64,000 nt of DNA, from contig JAOKFJ010000003.1 in NCBI GenBank assembly GCA_028247015.1, forward strand, positions 1 to 64,000. Reading direction: 5' to 3'. The notes under the pieces were generated by a model. That model searched no databases. It had not been told where the DNA came from and saw only the letters and a list, made by a program, of their open reading frames with translations. This document shows positions 16,895-26,200 of this stretch, piece after piece. The position numbers and the translations under genes are program-made. Source of the DNA: Methylophilaceae bacterium (GTDB taxonomy: Bacteria > Pseudomonadota > Gammaproteobacteria > Burkholderiales > Methylophilaceae). Numbering within the stretch: position 1 is the stretch's first letter; every line of letters begins with the position of its first letter.

Positions 16895-17914
16895 TTACAA
16901 TAAATTTTTTAAACCGTAATCAACAAATTCTGGGTCAATAATTTTCATTTTTTCAATAGTCCAATCAACCGATTTTTGATCTCCCTGAATTTTAGCTATC
17001 TTATATAACTCAACAAGTGAATCAAGATGTCGGTTGTTCAAATTAAGCGCCTTTTTAAGGTCAATTATTGCTTCTGAATAATTTTTCATTTTAAGCTCTG
17101 CTAAACCTAGAAAAAACCAGGCATCTGAATGTTGGTTATCTTCTTGAGTCCATTCATCTGCAATACGTTTGACCTTATCCCAATTATCCTGTTGCATCGG
17201 CATAATGACTTGCATAAAAAATGGTTTTTCATCATCTGCAAGGCTCCAGAATGGGGGAAATTTACTCTTCAAATCAAATTGAGGAGCAGTCTCAAGTAAG
17301 GCCGTAATCCACTCAGTGGGTAAGCAATAAAAATATCCTAATCTTTTACCAGGACTTTTAAAGGTTGTAATACCAATCAAATTAAAATCTAAATCAAATA
17401 AGGCCCCCCCGCTTGAACCAACAGTAAATGCTGCTGAGGTTCTTATAATATTGCTGTCTTTAAAAGGGTGGATACCTTTTACTTTTCCATAGGATGGAAG
17501 AGCAATCGGACTATCATTAGGAAAAGTTAATGCAAACACTTTACTTTCATACTGAACATTCTTTGATGTAACCATTTTTACAGGAGACAGAGGGAGATCA
17601 TCAAACTTTAAAATACATAAATCATTTTTCCAGTCTGCGTATACAGCTATTGGTACATATTTTTTAAAAGTCTTGACCACGTTTACACCTTCAGCGTCTG
17701 CAAAAACGTGACAATCAGTTGCAACATGATTTTCTTTAATAACTACCCCGGAACCGGTCCCAGTTACTCCATTTCCATAGGTCACCCAAACATGCACCAT
17801 GGATTGACTTAATCCAAATAATTCAGACTGAGCAGGATATGAATAAACTTGGTAATTAAAAAAAAGAACTAGTAGAGATAAAAGATATTTTAGTTTCGAA
17901 GAATTTTTTTTCAT
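16895..17914 (-). CDS. Secreted trypsin-like serine protease with TPR repeats
   Basis: About 339 residues from the ATG at 17914; an in-frame TTG 24 bases upstream would spoil the signal peptide lead. The N-terminus MKKNSSKLKYLLSLLVLFF is a Sec signal. The protease domain shows the full triad: His in ATDCHVF, Asp in WKNDLCIL and Ser in VGSSGGALFD. This resembles the S1C/DegP-like fold without a PDZ domain. About 100 C-terminal residues form TPR-like helices (AWFFLGLAELKMKNYSEAIIDLKKAL). A periplasmic protease or stress sensor is likely; the substrate is unknown. It ends one base after the tRNA-Arg CCA on the opposite strand. Confidence 0.75.
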   Translation of the reverse strand: MKKNSSKLKYLLSLLVLFFNYQVYSYPAQSELFGLSQSMVHVWVTYGNGVTGTGSGVVIKENHVATDCHVFADAEGVNVVKTFKKYVPIAVYADWKNDLCILKFDDLPLSPVKMVTSKNVQYESKVFALTFPNDSPIALPSYGKVKGIHPFKDSNIIRTSAAFTVGSSGGALFDLDFNLIGITTFKSPGKRLGYFYCLPTEWITALLETAPQFDLKSKFPPFWSLADDEKPFFMQVIMPMQQDNWDKVKRIADEWTQEDNQHSDAWFFLGLAELKMKNYSEAIIDLKKALNLNNRHLDSLVELYKIAKIQGDQKSVDWTIEKMKIIDPEFVDYGLKNLL

Positions 17915-18024
17915 ATTTGTTTGAGGCCAAAATATCAAATAAATTCATTTTAATATAGTAATTTGGGGCAACCTTCCTTTTCGAAGGTCTTTATCTTATT
18001 TTAAAACATATAAAAATACATTGT

Positions 18025-18047
18025 ACACTAATCATTAGTGTGCTAAT
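18025..18047. promoter_or_regulatory. Palindromic operator candidate upstream of the truncated globin gene
   Basis: A perfect 17-base inverted repeat (ACACTAAT-C-ATTAGTGT) spans 18025-18041. The right arm is reused in a second repeat (ATTAG-TGTG-CTAAT, 18034-18047), so three CTAAT-type half sites lie in a row. It includes G/C positions and is therefore less likely to be chance than pure-AT palindromes. The MarR gene just downstream is one candidate binder; this is inference. Confidence 0.4.
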
Positions 18048-18123
18048 AATATTATACCTGCTTAAAATAATGAAAAAATTAATCATAGATTTAAGCTTTT
18101 TTAAATAAACAGGAGGAGTAATT

Positions 18124-18660
18124 ATGAGCAAAAGTATCTATATAAAAATAGTATCCACATTAATGGCCATTTTTATCATTGGTTCATTTTCAACATTTGT
18201 AAACGCCGCTGACGAGAAGTCTCTTTACTCAAGGCTTGGTGGGACATATAACATTGCATTAACAGTAGATCATTTAGTTGATAAAATTTACGTAAATAAA
18301 GCCTTAAATGCTAATCCAGCCCTTAAAGCTGTTCACGACGCGGCTCATACTAAAGTAGGTTTTAAAGTAATGTTAACAAATTGGGTAGTTGAGCGGACTG
18401 GTGGCCCAAAAATATATATGGAAGATGAATTTGGTCGTGGGAAAAACATGAAAGACTCTCATCCACACCTAAATATTTCTGATCGCGAGTTTGATATCAT
18501 TATGATTGAATGTTTACATACTTTTTATGCTTTCAATGTACCTGATTATGAAATCAGTCAACTAATGGGGGACCTACAAAGCTTTAGAAAGCAAATAGTT
18601 ACTAAGCCAATAAAAGGTTACAAGAGCCCTTATAATAGCCCGTTTAAAGGTATTAAGTAA
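18124..18660 (+). CDS. Exported group I truncated hemoglobin-like protein
   Basis: 178 residues with a clear ribosome-binding site (AGGAGGAG a few bases before the ATG). A Sec signal peptide ends at VNA-AD near residue 28. The globin core follows: SLYSRLGGTYNIALTVDHLVD, a central helical part and the proximal-His region NMKDSHPHLNIS with H113. Group I truncated globins bind O2 or NO. Export to the periplasm is less common and suggests NO/O2 handling or redox sensing outside the cytoplasm. The gene has its own upstream palindrome and a strong terminator, so it is monocistronic. Confidence 0.8.
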   Translation: MSKSIYIKIVSTLMAIFIIGSFSTFVNAADEKSLYSRLGGTYNIALTVDHLVDKIYVNKALNANPALKAVHDAAHTKVGFKVMLTNWVVERTGGPKIYMEDEFGRGKNMKDSHPHLNISDREFDIIMIECLHTFYAFNVPDYEISQLMGDLQSFRKQIVTKPIKGYKSPYNSPFKGIK

Positions 18661-18690
18661 AAATACAGAGTCGTAGCAGCTTATTTAAAT

Positions 18691-18722
18691 AAAAAAAGCC
18701 ACTAACAAAGTGGCTTTTTTTA
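18691..18722. terminator. Bidirectional intrinsic terminator
   Basis: The stem AAGCCACT/AGTGGCTT with a short AACAA-type loop is flanked by an A-tract on the left and a T-tract on the right, so it can act on both strands. It sits between the stop codons of the globin gene (18660) and the convergent MarR gene (18731). Confidence 0.9.
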
Positions 18723-18730
18723 AATTATTT

Positions 18731-19210
18731 TTATACGCACTTTTTTAACTTAATCAAAGCATCTTGATCATCTTTGTTAACTTCCATTGTTTCTGTGAGC
18801 TCATTTAGAGTATTTTTAAGTTTATTAAACTCATCATCGGTTAGATGGGTTTTGCAAGCTACTTTGTTTTGTATCGCAGCAATTGTTTTTTCAATCTCAA
18901 GTCCTTTTTTTGTAAGGCTTACTAATACTACCCGATTATCTTGCTCAGAACGTTTGCGAACAATAAATCCCATAGCATCTAATTTTTGAAGAACAGGTGT
19001 GATGGTAGGTAGGTCTAATTTTAATATTGCCCCTATTTCTGACGCTGTTGATGTGCTTGATTCCCATAATGTAATAAGTACTAAATACTGAGGATAAGTA
19101 ATGCCAATTTCCTTAAGATAAAAGCGATAATATCGAGTTATCGAATTGGTAGCAGCATAAAGAGAAAAACAAAGTTGGTTCTTAAGTAAAAGATTATTGT
19201 ATTTAGTCAT
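18731..19210 (-). CDS. MarR-family transcriptional regulator
   Basis: 159 residues with the winged-helix layout of MarR proteins: helical dimerisation ends, TYPQYLVLITLWESSTSTASEIGAILKLDLPTITPVLQKLDAMGFI as recognition region, and the wing motif RKRSEQDNRVVLVSLTKKGLE (DxRxxxVxLT). It is cytoplasmic and probably binds a palindrome as a dimer. It may sense oxidants through several Cys residues or small aromatic ligands; the ligand is not predictable. The promoter region holds an inverted repeat (19232-19257) fit for autoregulation. Its neighbour is the exported globin, a possible target. Confidence 0.85.
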   Translation of the reverse strand: MTKYNNLLLKNQLCFSLYAATNSITRYYRFYLKEIGITYPQYLVLITLWESSTSTASEIGAILKLDLPTITPVLQKLDAMGFIVRKRSEQDNRVVLVSLTKKGLEIEKTIAAIQNKVACKTHLTDDEFNKLKNTLNELTETMEVNKDDQDALIKLKKCV

Positions 19211-19231
19211 ATAATATTTTTAACATGTTTA

Positions 19232-19257
19232 TAAGATATTTGCACTCTTATATCTTA
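19232..19257. promoter_or_regulatory. Inverted repeat in the MarR-gene promoter region
   Basis: A perfect repeat TAAGATAT-N10-ATATCTTA lies 22 bases upstream of the MarR start codon. The distance and symmetry suit autorepression. It differs from the CTAAT-type repeat before the globin gene, so both need not bind the same protein. AT-richness lowers confidence. Confidence 0.3.
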
Positions 19258-19264
19258 AAAAAAT

Positions 19265-19340
19265 TGGTAGGGAGTACGCGGATCGAACGCGTGACCAGCG
19301 GATTAAAAGTCCGATGCTCTACCAGCTGAGCTAACTCCCC
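19265..19340 (-). tRNA. tRNA-Lys (anticodon TTT)
   Basis: 76 bases with encoded CCA. The anticodon loop is CTTTTAA between paired CGGA/TCCG bases, the D arm is TAGCTCAGCTGGTAGAGC, and the T arm is CGCGTTCGATCCGCG. The acceptor GGGGAGT/ACTCCCT pairs throughout but ends in a G1:U72 wobble. The distinctive G1:U72 end is unusual but the rest is orthodox. Confidence 0.93.
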
Positions 19341-19358
19341 ATTAAATGGCTAGCGGCG

Positions 19359-19387
19359 ATTATCCCGTAATAATCTGTATAGGTCAA
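19359..19387 (-). promoter_or_regulatory. Strong sigma70 promoter of tRNA-Lys
   Basis: On the minus strand, -35 TTGACC (19387-19382) and -10 GATAAT (19364-19359) are separated by exactly 17 bases. They are followed by the GC-rich discriminator CGCCGC typical of stringently controlled stable RNA genes. The predicted start is about a dozen bases before the tRNA. Confidence 0.75.
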
Positions 19388-19424
19388 TGTACAGAGACAT
19401 ATTTTTATAGTTCATCCAATATTA

Positions 19425-20777
19425 TTAGTTCATACCAGGAAACCGACCTGATAAGCCTCTCATCAATTTACCCATACCACCTTTAGAAAACATCTTCATC
19501 ATTTTTTGCATTTCTTCAAACTGCTTCAAGAGACGATTAACATCTTGGACTTTTGTACCTGAACCCGATGCGATTCTCATTTTTCTTTTAGCTTTTAATA
19601 AATCTGGCTTAGCTCTTTCTAATGGTGTCATTGAATTAATAATGGACTCGATTTGAACCATAGATTTATCTCCATCCTCAGGGTTAACCTTAGAAGCAGC
19701 GCCTGCAATCTGTGAAGGCATTTTATCCATCATCGCACCTACACCACCCATTTTCTTCATTTGTAATATTTGATTTCTAAAATCATTCAAATCAAAAGTC
19801 TTTCCGGACTTAACTTTATCCGCTAATTTTTCTGCCTGCTCAATATCAACATTTTTTTGTGCATCCTCTACTAGACTAACAATATCTCCCATCCCAAGAA
19901 TTCGCGATGCCATACGCTCAGGATGAAATGATTCAAGTCCATTAGTTTTTTCACTTACCCCAATATATTTAATCGGCTGGCCTGTAATATGTCTTACTGA
20001 TAAGGCCGCACCCCCCCTTGCGTCACCATCTAATTTTGTTAGGATAATTCCTGTGAGAGGTAGAGTATCTCCAAATGACTTTGCCGTATTAACCGCATCT
20101 TGTCCCTGCATTGAATCTACAACGAATAATGTTTCTGTAGGATTTAATGTCTTATGCAACTGCTTTATTTCTTTCATCATTGCTTCATCAATACCTAGCC
20201 GCCCAGCCGTATCAAAAATTATTACATCAAAAAAATGTTTTTTAGCATACGCTATAGACTCAATAGCAATATTATTAGGTTTATCTTTTTGTGAGGAATT
20301 AAAACATTCTATGTTCAAACTTACTGCAAGCGTTTTTAACTGCTCTATTGCAGCCGGTCTATAAACGTCAGCACTTACTAATAAAACTTTCTTCTTTTGC
20401 TCTGATATGATTTTTGCTAGTTTAGCTGCTGTAGTAGTTTTTCCTGAGCCCTGCAGCCCAGCTAGTAATATGATTGCTGGTGGTGTAGTTGATAAATTTA
20501 TGGGGCTATTTGCATTCCCCATTAATTCAGTTAATTCATCTTGAACAATTTTTATGACTGCTTGCCCAGGGCTAATACTTTTTAATACATCAGCACCTAA
20601 AGCTTTATCTTTGACACGATCAATAAAATATTTAATAACAGGCAAGGCAACATCAGCTTCGATTAGGGCAATCCTAACCTCACGCATAGCATCACTAATA
20701 TTTTCTTCAGTAAAACGAGCCTGACCACGAATGGTTTTAATAACTGACTGAAGGCGTTCGGTTAAATTTTCAAGCAT
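19425..20777 (-). CDS. ffh: Signal recognition particle protein Ffh
   Basis: 450 residues, the normal Ffh length. SRP GTPase that binds 4.5S RNA and the signal sequences of nascent membrane proteins and docks with FtsY. The N domain is at 1-90. The G domain has LAGLQGSGKTTTAAKLA near 105, DTAGR and TKLDGDARGG. The methionine-rich M domain at the C-terminus (MQKMMKMFSKGGMGKLMRG) binds RNA and signal peptides. It is divergent from the CcsA-like gene, a pairing seen in many proteobacteria. I did not find the 4.5S RNA gene in this window. Confidence 0.97.
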   Translation of the reverse strand: MLENLTERLQSVIKTIRGQARFTEENISDAMREVRIALIEADVALPVIKYFIDRVKDKALGADVLKSISPGQAVIKIVQDELTELMGNANSPINLSTTPPAIILLAGLQGSGKTTTAAKLAKIISEQKKKVLLVSADVYRPAAIEQLKTLAVSLNIECFNSSQKDKPNNIAIESIAYAKKHFFDVIIFDTAGRLGIDEAMMKEIKQLHKTLNPTETLFVVDSMQGQDAVNTAKSFGDTLPLTGIILTKLDGDARGGAALSVRHITGQPIKYIGVSEKTNGLESFHPERMASRILGMGDIVSLVEDAQKNVDIEQAEKLADKVKSGKTFDLNDFRNQILQMKKMGGVGAMMDKMPSQIAGAASKVNPEDGDKSMVQIESIINSMTPLERAKPDLLKAKRKMRIASGSGTKVQDVNRLLKQFEEMQKMMKMFSKGGMGKLMRGLSGRFPGMN

Positions 20778-20819
20778 TTTTATTTATTTCATCTTTAACA
20801 GTTGTCTTATTTATCCATT

Positions 20820-20840
20820 ATAATTGTGTTTAACAATTAT
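20820..20840. promoter_or_regulatory. Hairpin/palindrome between ffh and the CcsA-like gene
   Basis: A perfect repeat ATAATTGT-GTTTA-ACAATTAT lies in the divergent spacer, 15 bases before the plus-strand ATG at 20856. It could be an operator or a leader hairpin that tempers translation. It may also be chance in AT-rich DNA. Confidence 0.25.
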
Positions 20841-20855
20841 CACCAATTAAAACCT

Positions 20856-21653
20856 ATGAATTATTGGACTCTACTTTTTGCATCATTGATTTTATATCTG
20901 ATTCCGAGTTTCTCATTGATATCAAAAACAACAAAAATCAATACACATCATAATTATTTACTATTAAGTATTGGATTAGTAACTCATATCGCTCTAATAT
21001 TTATAAGCCTGTTTAATCAAGGAATTAATTTAAATTTTTCCAATGCTTTGTTGGTGATTAGCTGGATTACTATACTTTTATTTTGGGTTATGAATAGAAA
21101 TAACTCATACGAAGGCTTAGAGTATTTAACGTTATTGCCAGCAATTATTATTCTAATGTTTCATCCCTTTATTCAACAAACAAACTATGTGTCGGATTAT
21201 TTAACTTTCAAAGCTGGAATGCATATCATTATCGCTATTCTGGGGTATAGCTTGCTTGCTTTTGGGGCCATTTTTTCTATTTTTATTGTAATAATTCAAA
21301 ATAATATTAACTCACCTAACAAGAATACTGAATTTTTTAAAAGCAAAACGTCGCTGCTTGAAATGGAAAAAGTATTATTCCAAATATATTGGATTGGTTT
21401 CATATTCCTAACAATTACTCTTATTACAGGTATTTTCTTCTCTGAGGAATTTTTAGGAATACCACTAGAATTATCCCATAAAATTATATTCTCTATATTG
21501 TCATGGTTAGTATATGGTGGACTCTTATTAGGAAGAGCTAGGGCTGGGTGGCGAGGCAAAAAAGCTATAGTATTCTCACTCTTTGCATTTGTATTACTGT
21601 TTATGTCTTATTTAGGGAGTAAGTTTGTTCTCGAAATTATAATTGGCCACTAA
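20856..21653 (+). CDS. CcsA/YpjD-type cytochrome c assembly membrane protein
   Basis: 265 residues from the ATG at 20856; a TTG at 20802 would add 18 non-hydrophobic residues ahead of the first membrane segment. Eight or so membrane segments are visible. The second half shows the family features KAGMHIIIAILGYSLLAFGAI and ELSHKIIFSILSWLVYG, each with a His that could ligate heme, and the arginine-rich loop GRARAGWRGKKA. Relatives handle heme during cytochrome c maturation, but the YpjD subgroup beside ffh has no proven role. It lies in the inner membrane and is convergent with the HAD gene with no spacer. Confidence 0.75.
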   Translation: MNYWTLLFASLILYLIPSFSLISKTTKINTHHNYLLLSIGLVTHIALIFISLFNQGINLNFSNALLVISWITILLFWVMNRNNSYEGLEYLTLLPAIIILMFHPFIQQTNYVSDYLTFKAGMHIIIAILGYSLLAFGAIFSIFIVIIQNNINSPNKNTEFFKSKTSLLEMEKVLFQIYWIGFIFLTITLITGIFFSEEFLGIPLELSHKIIFSILSWLVYGGLLLGRARAGWRGKKAIVFSLFAFVLLFMSYLGSKFVLEIIIGH

Positions 21654-22316
21654 TTACCGAAGGTATATAATTGGCCAATTTTCCTTGATAGCCTTTTTTT
21701 CTAATATTTCATCTGGATTTGCTGCAACAGGATTAGAAACTTTTTCTAGCAAAGGGATATCGTTCATAGAGTCACTGTAAAAAAAGGTTTTCTCTAATTC
21801 TTCAAATATCAAACCTCTTTTTTCAAGCCATGAATTTAAGCGAATAATTTTACCTTCCTGAAACGAGGGTAAACCAGAAACTTTTCCAGTAAATTCACCA
21901 TTTAATTCTTCTAGATCTGTTCCAATTAAATCTTCAATACCAAAAAGGTCTGCTATTGGCCTTGTAATATAACTATTAGTTGCTGTAATGATAAGTAATT
22001 TATGATTTTCTTTTCTGTGACTCTCAACTAAATCTTTCGCTTCTTTCGTTATCATAGGATTAATAATTTTTTTTACATAATCTGATCGTAATTCATCAAG
22101 TAATTCTCGTGGGTTATCTTTGAGAGTTTTAAATTGAAACTCACAATAAGCAATAACATCCAAGTTTCCCGACTGGTATTCCTTGAAAAATTGCTCATTT
22201 CTCTCTTTATACAAATCAGAGTCTAAAACTCCATGTTCAATTAAGAATAAACTCCAATTGTAGTCAGAGTCGCCATTGAGTAAAGTGTTATCAAGATCAA
22301 AAATTGCTAATTGCAA
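21654..22316 (-). CDS. HAD-family phosphatase (HAD-IB, SerB-like)
   Basis: 220 residues. The HAD motifs are FDLDNTLLNGDSD (nucleophile and acid Asp), TATNSYITRP (motif II Thr), a Lys in the following helix and YSDSMNDIPLLE (motif IV). The start is TTG at 22316: AAGGAG lies five bases upstream and the product begins right at the first beta strand. Longer starts would overlap leuA. Close relatives dephosphorylate phosphoserine, histidinol phosphate or similar small phosphates. Location directly after leuA suggests an amino-acid role, but substrate choice is open. Confidence 0.8.
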   Translation of the reverse strand: MQLAIFDLDNTLLNGDSDYNWSLFLIEHGVLDSDLYKERNEQFFKEYQSGNLDVIAYCEFQFKTLKDNPRELLDELRSDYVKKIINPMITKEAKDLVESHRKENHKLLIITATNSYITRPIADLFGIEDLIGTDLEELNGEFTGKVSGLPSFQEGKIIRLNSWLEKRGLIFEELEKTFFYSDSMNDIPLLEKVSNPVAANPDEILEKKAIKENWPIIYLR

Positions 22317-22329
22317 GAACGCTCCTTTA

Positions 22330-23877
22330 TTAAACTTGTGGATGGGCTCTTTCAAGCTTAGAGAGGAGCTTATTTAATGCATTAATATAAGCTTTTGCAG
22401 AAGCTACAACAATATCAGTATCAGCCCCCTGTCCATTAACAGTCCTACCTCCCTTAGCTAATCTTACTGTTACTTCTCCTTGCGAATCGGTTCCGGAAGT
22501 TATGTTATTCACTGAAAACAATAATAATTCAGCTTCAGATTTTACAATTGACTCAATAGCTTTGAAAGTCGCATCTACAGGGCCGCCACCATCGGCCTTA
22601 GCCTCAAATATTTTCCCATCAACTGTCATTTTAATTTCAGCAGCAGGTACTTTTCCCGTTTCAGAGTTTGTCTTTAAAGATACTAATTTATGTAAATCAA
22701 TAGCTCCTGCTACGTACTCTTCACTAATCAAAGCATGAATATCTTCATCAAATATTTCTGACTTTTTGTCAGCTAATAATTTAAAGCGAGAAAAAGCAGC
22801 ATTTAATGTCTCAGCATTTTCTATTTCGATTCCCAGCTCTAAAAGTCTAGATTTAAATGCATTCCTACCAGATAATTTTCCAAGAGAGATTTTATTTGCC
22901 CCCCAACCTACGTCCTGAGCCCTCATAATTTCATATGTTTCGCGATGCTTTAGAACCCCATCTTGGTGTATACCTGATTCGTGAGCAAATGCGTTTGCCC
23001 CAACAATCGCCTTATTTGGCTGGACAGGATATCCAGTAATAGTTGATACTAGCTTTGAGGTTGGAACAATAAATTCAGAATTAATGGTCGTCTCCAAATT
23101 AAATATATCTCTTCTAGTTTTAACTGCCATTACAATTTCTTCAAGGCTTGCATTCCCAGCCCTCTCCCCTAAGCCATTAATTGTACATTCCACCTGTCTT
23201 GCACCATTTATGACTGCTGAAAGAGAGTTAGCTACTGCCATTCCCAAATCATTATGACAATGTGTTGACCATACCACTTCATTTGAATTTGGAACTTGTT
23301 CAATTAATTTTGCCATTCGCTCACCCCACGTATGAGGCATTGAATATCCTACTGTGTCAGGCACATTAATTGTTTTAGCGCCAGCCTTGATAGTTGCATC
23401 AAAAACTTCAACCAGAAAATTAATATCTGATCTTACAGCGTCCTCCGCTGAAAATTCAACGTCATCTGTAAAATTTAGTGCCCATTTCACCGCCATTACA
23501 GCTCGCTCTAAAACTTCAGCTTCTGTCATGCGAAGTTTATTTTTCATGTGTATTTTACTTGTAGCTATAAAAGTGTGAATTCGTCTATTATTTGAGGGCA
23601 TCACTGCTTTACCAGCTTTTTCAATATCTGCTTCTACTGCTCTAGCTAAAGAGCACACAGTACTAGTTTTTATAGTTTTAGCTATCGCCTGAATAGATTC
23701 AAAATCACCTGGACTTGCTGCAGCAAAGCCAGCCTCTATAACATTGACACCTAACTTTTCTAGCTGTTTTGCAATTCTAACTTTTTCTTCCTGAGTCATT
23801 GATGCACCAGGACTCTGTTCGCCATCACGCAAAGTTGTATCAAATATAATTAATTTATTATCATTTATTTTAGGCAT
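22330..23877 (-). CDS. leuA: 2-isopropylmalate synthase
   Basis: 515 residues, full length. Condenses acetyl-CoA with 2-oxoisovalerate as the first step of leucine synthesis. The TIM barrel opens with [16 protein letters not shown] and carries the zinc-binding [13 protein letters not shown] and the [13 protein letters not shown] loop. The C-terminal ~130 residues form the leucine-sensing LeuA dimer domain ([14 protein letters not shown]), so feedback inhibition is expected. It starts 8 bases inside the end of pssA and is followed by the HAD gene, giving a three-gene operon. No leader-peptide attenuator fits between pssA and leuA. Confidence 0.97.
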   Translation of the reverse strand: MPKINDNKLIIFDTTLRDGEQSPGASMTQEEKVRIAKQLEKLGVNVIEAGFAAASPGDFESIQAIAKTIKTSTVCSLARAVEADIEKAGKAVMPSNNRRIHTFIATSKIHMKNKLRMTEAEVLERAVMAVKWALNFTDDVEFSAEDAVRSDINFLVEVFDATIKAGAKTINVPDTVGYSMPHTWGERMAKLIEQVPNSNEVVWSTHCHNDLGMAVANSLSAVINGARQVECTINGLGERAGNASLEEIVMAVKTRRDIFNLETTINSEFIVPTSKLVSTITGYPVQPNKAIVGANAFAHESGIHQDGVLKHRETYEIMRAQDVGWGANKISLGKLSGRNAFKSRLLELGIEIENAETLNAAFSRFKLLADKKSEIFDEDIHALISEEYVAGAIDLHKLVSLKTNSETGKVPAAEIKMTVDGKIFEAKADGGGPVDATFKAIESIVKSEAELLLFSVNNITSGTDSQGEVTVRLAKGGRTVNGQGADTDIVVASAKAYINALNKLLSKLERAHPQV

Positions 23878-24649
23878 CTTTTTTTCTCATATTTCGTATA
23901 TATCGGTTTCTAAAGAACATTACGTAACCTGATAATGCATAAGCCATCAAAATAATAAAAATTATCTCTGCAGGATTATGGGAAATAAGCCCAAAAATCA
24001 TTACGATGACTAAAATTGCTATAAACGGCTGGCTATTTCTTAGATTAATATCTTTTCCACTATAGTATCTTAGGTCTGTCACCATCGATAATGCTGCAAA
24101 AATAGTAAGCAAAAAAGCAAACCATTGCATTTGGAAGAAACCTAAAAATATTTCGTTACCACTAATTCCGTTATCATATGAAATCCAAATAAAGCTAGCA
24201 ATTAATGCTGCTGCCGCAGGCGATGGAAGACCAAAAAAGAATTGTTTATTATCGATATCTAGTTTTACATTAAATCTGGCAAGTCGAAATGCCGCACAGG
24301 TGCAGTAGATGAATGCTGCTATCCACCCTAGTTTTCCTAGTGGCTGAAGTGCCCATACATAAACTATTAGCCCGGGTGCAACTCCAAAAGATACCATATC
24401 AGAAAGGCTATCGTATTCTGCACCAAAAGAACTCTGAGTATTTGTCAAGCGCGCCACACGCCCGTCAAGCCCATCTAAAATTAGGGCAATAAATATTGCA
24501 AGGGCAGCATGATCATAAGAACCATTCATTGCTTGAACAATAGAATAAAAACCTGCAAATAAAGATGAGGTTGTAAGAATATTGGGTAGTAAATAAAAAC
24601 TTCTTTTACCTAAATAATTTTTTTGTTTAATTTTATCTATATTATTCAT
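23870..24649 (-). CDS. pssA: CDP-diacylglycerol-serine O-phosphatidyltransferase
   Basis: 259 residues. An integral membrane enzyme making phosphatidylserine, the precursor of phosphatidylethanolamine. The CDP-alcohol phosphotransferase signature is complete: [27 protein letters not shown] carries the metal-binding aspartates (shown across residues ~60-86). About seven membrane segments are visible. It precedes leuA with an 8-base overlap; the same pssA-leuA pairing occurs in many betaproteobacteria. The start ATG is near 24647-24649 and divergent from tgt. Confidence 0.93.
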   Translation of the reverse strand: MNNIDKIKQKNYLGKRSFYLLPNILTTSSLFAGFYSIVQAMNGSYDHAALAIFIALILDGLDGRVARLTNTQSSFGAEYDSLSDMVSFGVAPGLIVYVWALQPLGKLGWIAAFIYCTCAAFRLARFNVKLDIDNKQFFFGLPSPAAAALIASFIWISYDNGISGNEIFLGFFQMQWFAFLLTIFAALSMVTDLRYYSGKDINLRNSQPFIAILVIVMIFGLISHNPAEIIFIILMAYALSGYVMFFRNRYIRNMRKKDA

Positions 24650-24734
24650 AATTACTGAAATTCTATCCTAGAATATTCGTTTATTCATCGTTATCTAGAT
24701 TTAATGTACTTATAATGACAATAAAGTAACTTAA

Positions 24735-25853
<1,119 letters not shown>

Positions 25854-25900
25854 AAGCATGTCTTATGATAAAATCGTACATTTTTTAGGGGATAAAAATT

Positions 25901-26182
25901 GTGAATGAAGGATTAATGAGTTTTTTACCATTTATTATTATTTTTGTATTATTTTATTTTATGCTAATTCGTCCGCAGATGAAGCAAGCTAAAGAACATC
26001 GAGCCATGCTTGATGCTCTTAAAACTGGAGATGAGATTGTTACTACTACTGGAATTCTGGGTAAAGTAGTTAAACTAAGCAATCAATTTTCAACGATTGA
26101 GATTGCATCTAATGTTGAAATAAAAATTCAAAAGCAAACAATACAAACCCTTCTTCCAAAAGGAACTATTAAGTCGATCTAA
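25901..26182 (+). CDS. yajC: Sec translocon accessory subunit YajC
   Basis: 93 residues with a GTG start at 25901 (GGGG lies about ten bases upstream). It has one N-terminal membrane segment (FLPFIIIFVLFYFMLIRP) followed by the conserved QMKQAKEHRAML...LKTGDEIVTTTGILGKV. It associates with SecDF-YidC in the inner membrane. The gene lies between tgt and secD. Confidence 0.95.
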   Translation: MNEGLMSFLPFIIIFVLFYFMLIRPQMKQAKEHRAMLDALKTGDEIVTTTGILGKVVKLSNQFSTIEIASNVEIKIQKQTIQTLLPKGTIKSI

Positions 26183-26200
26183 ATCGATTCTAGTAAAAAA

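Noticed and set aside
17971-17988. ACCTTC/GAAGGT hairpin followed by T-rich sequence
   Set aside because: It lies between divergent genes upstream of both, so it is not placed to be a terminator for either. The stem is only six pairs.
19375-19394. CTGT...ACAG inverted repeat looking like a LexA box
   Set aside because: The spacing is 12 bases instead of the 8 of the CTGT-N8-ACAG consensus, and it overlaps the tRNA-Lys -35 box, so SOS control is not supported.
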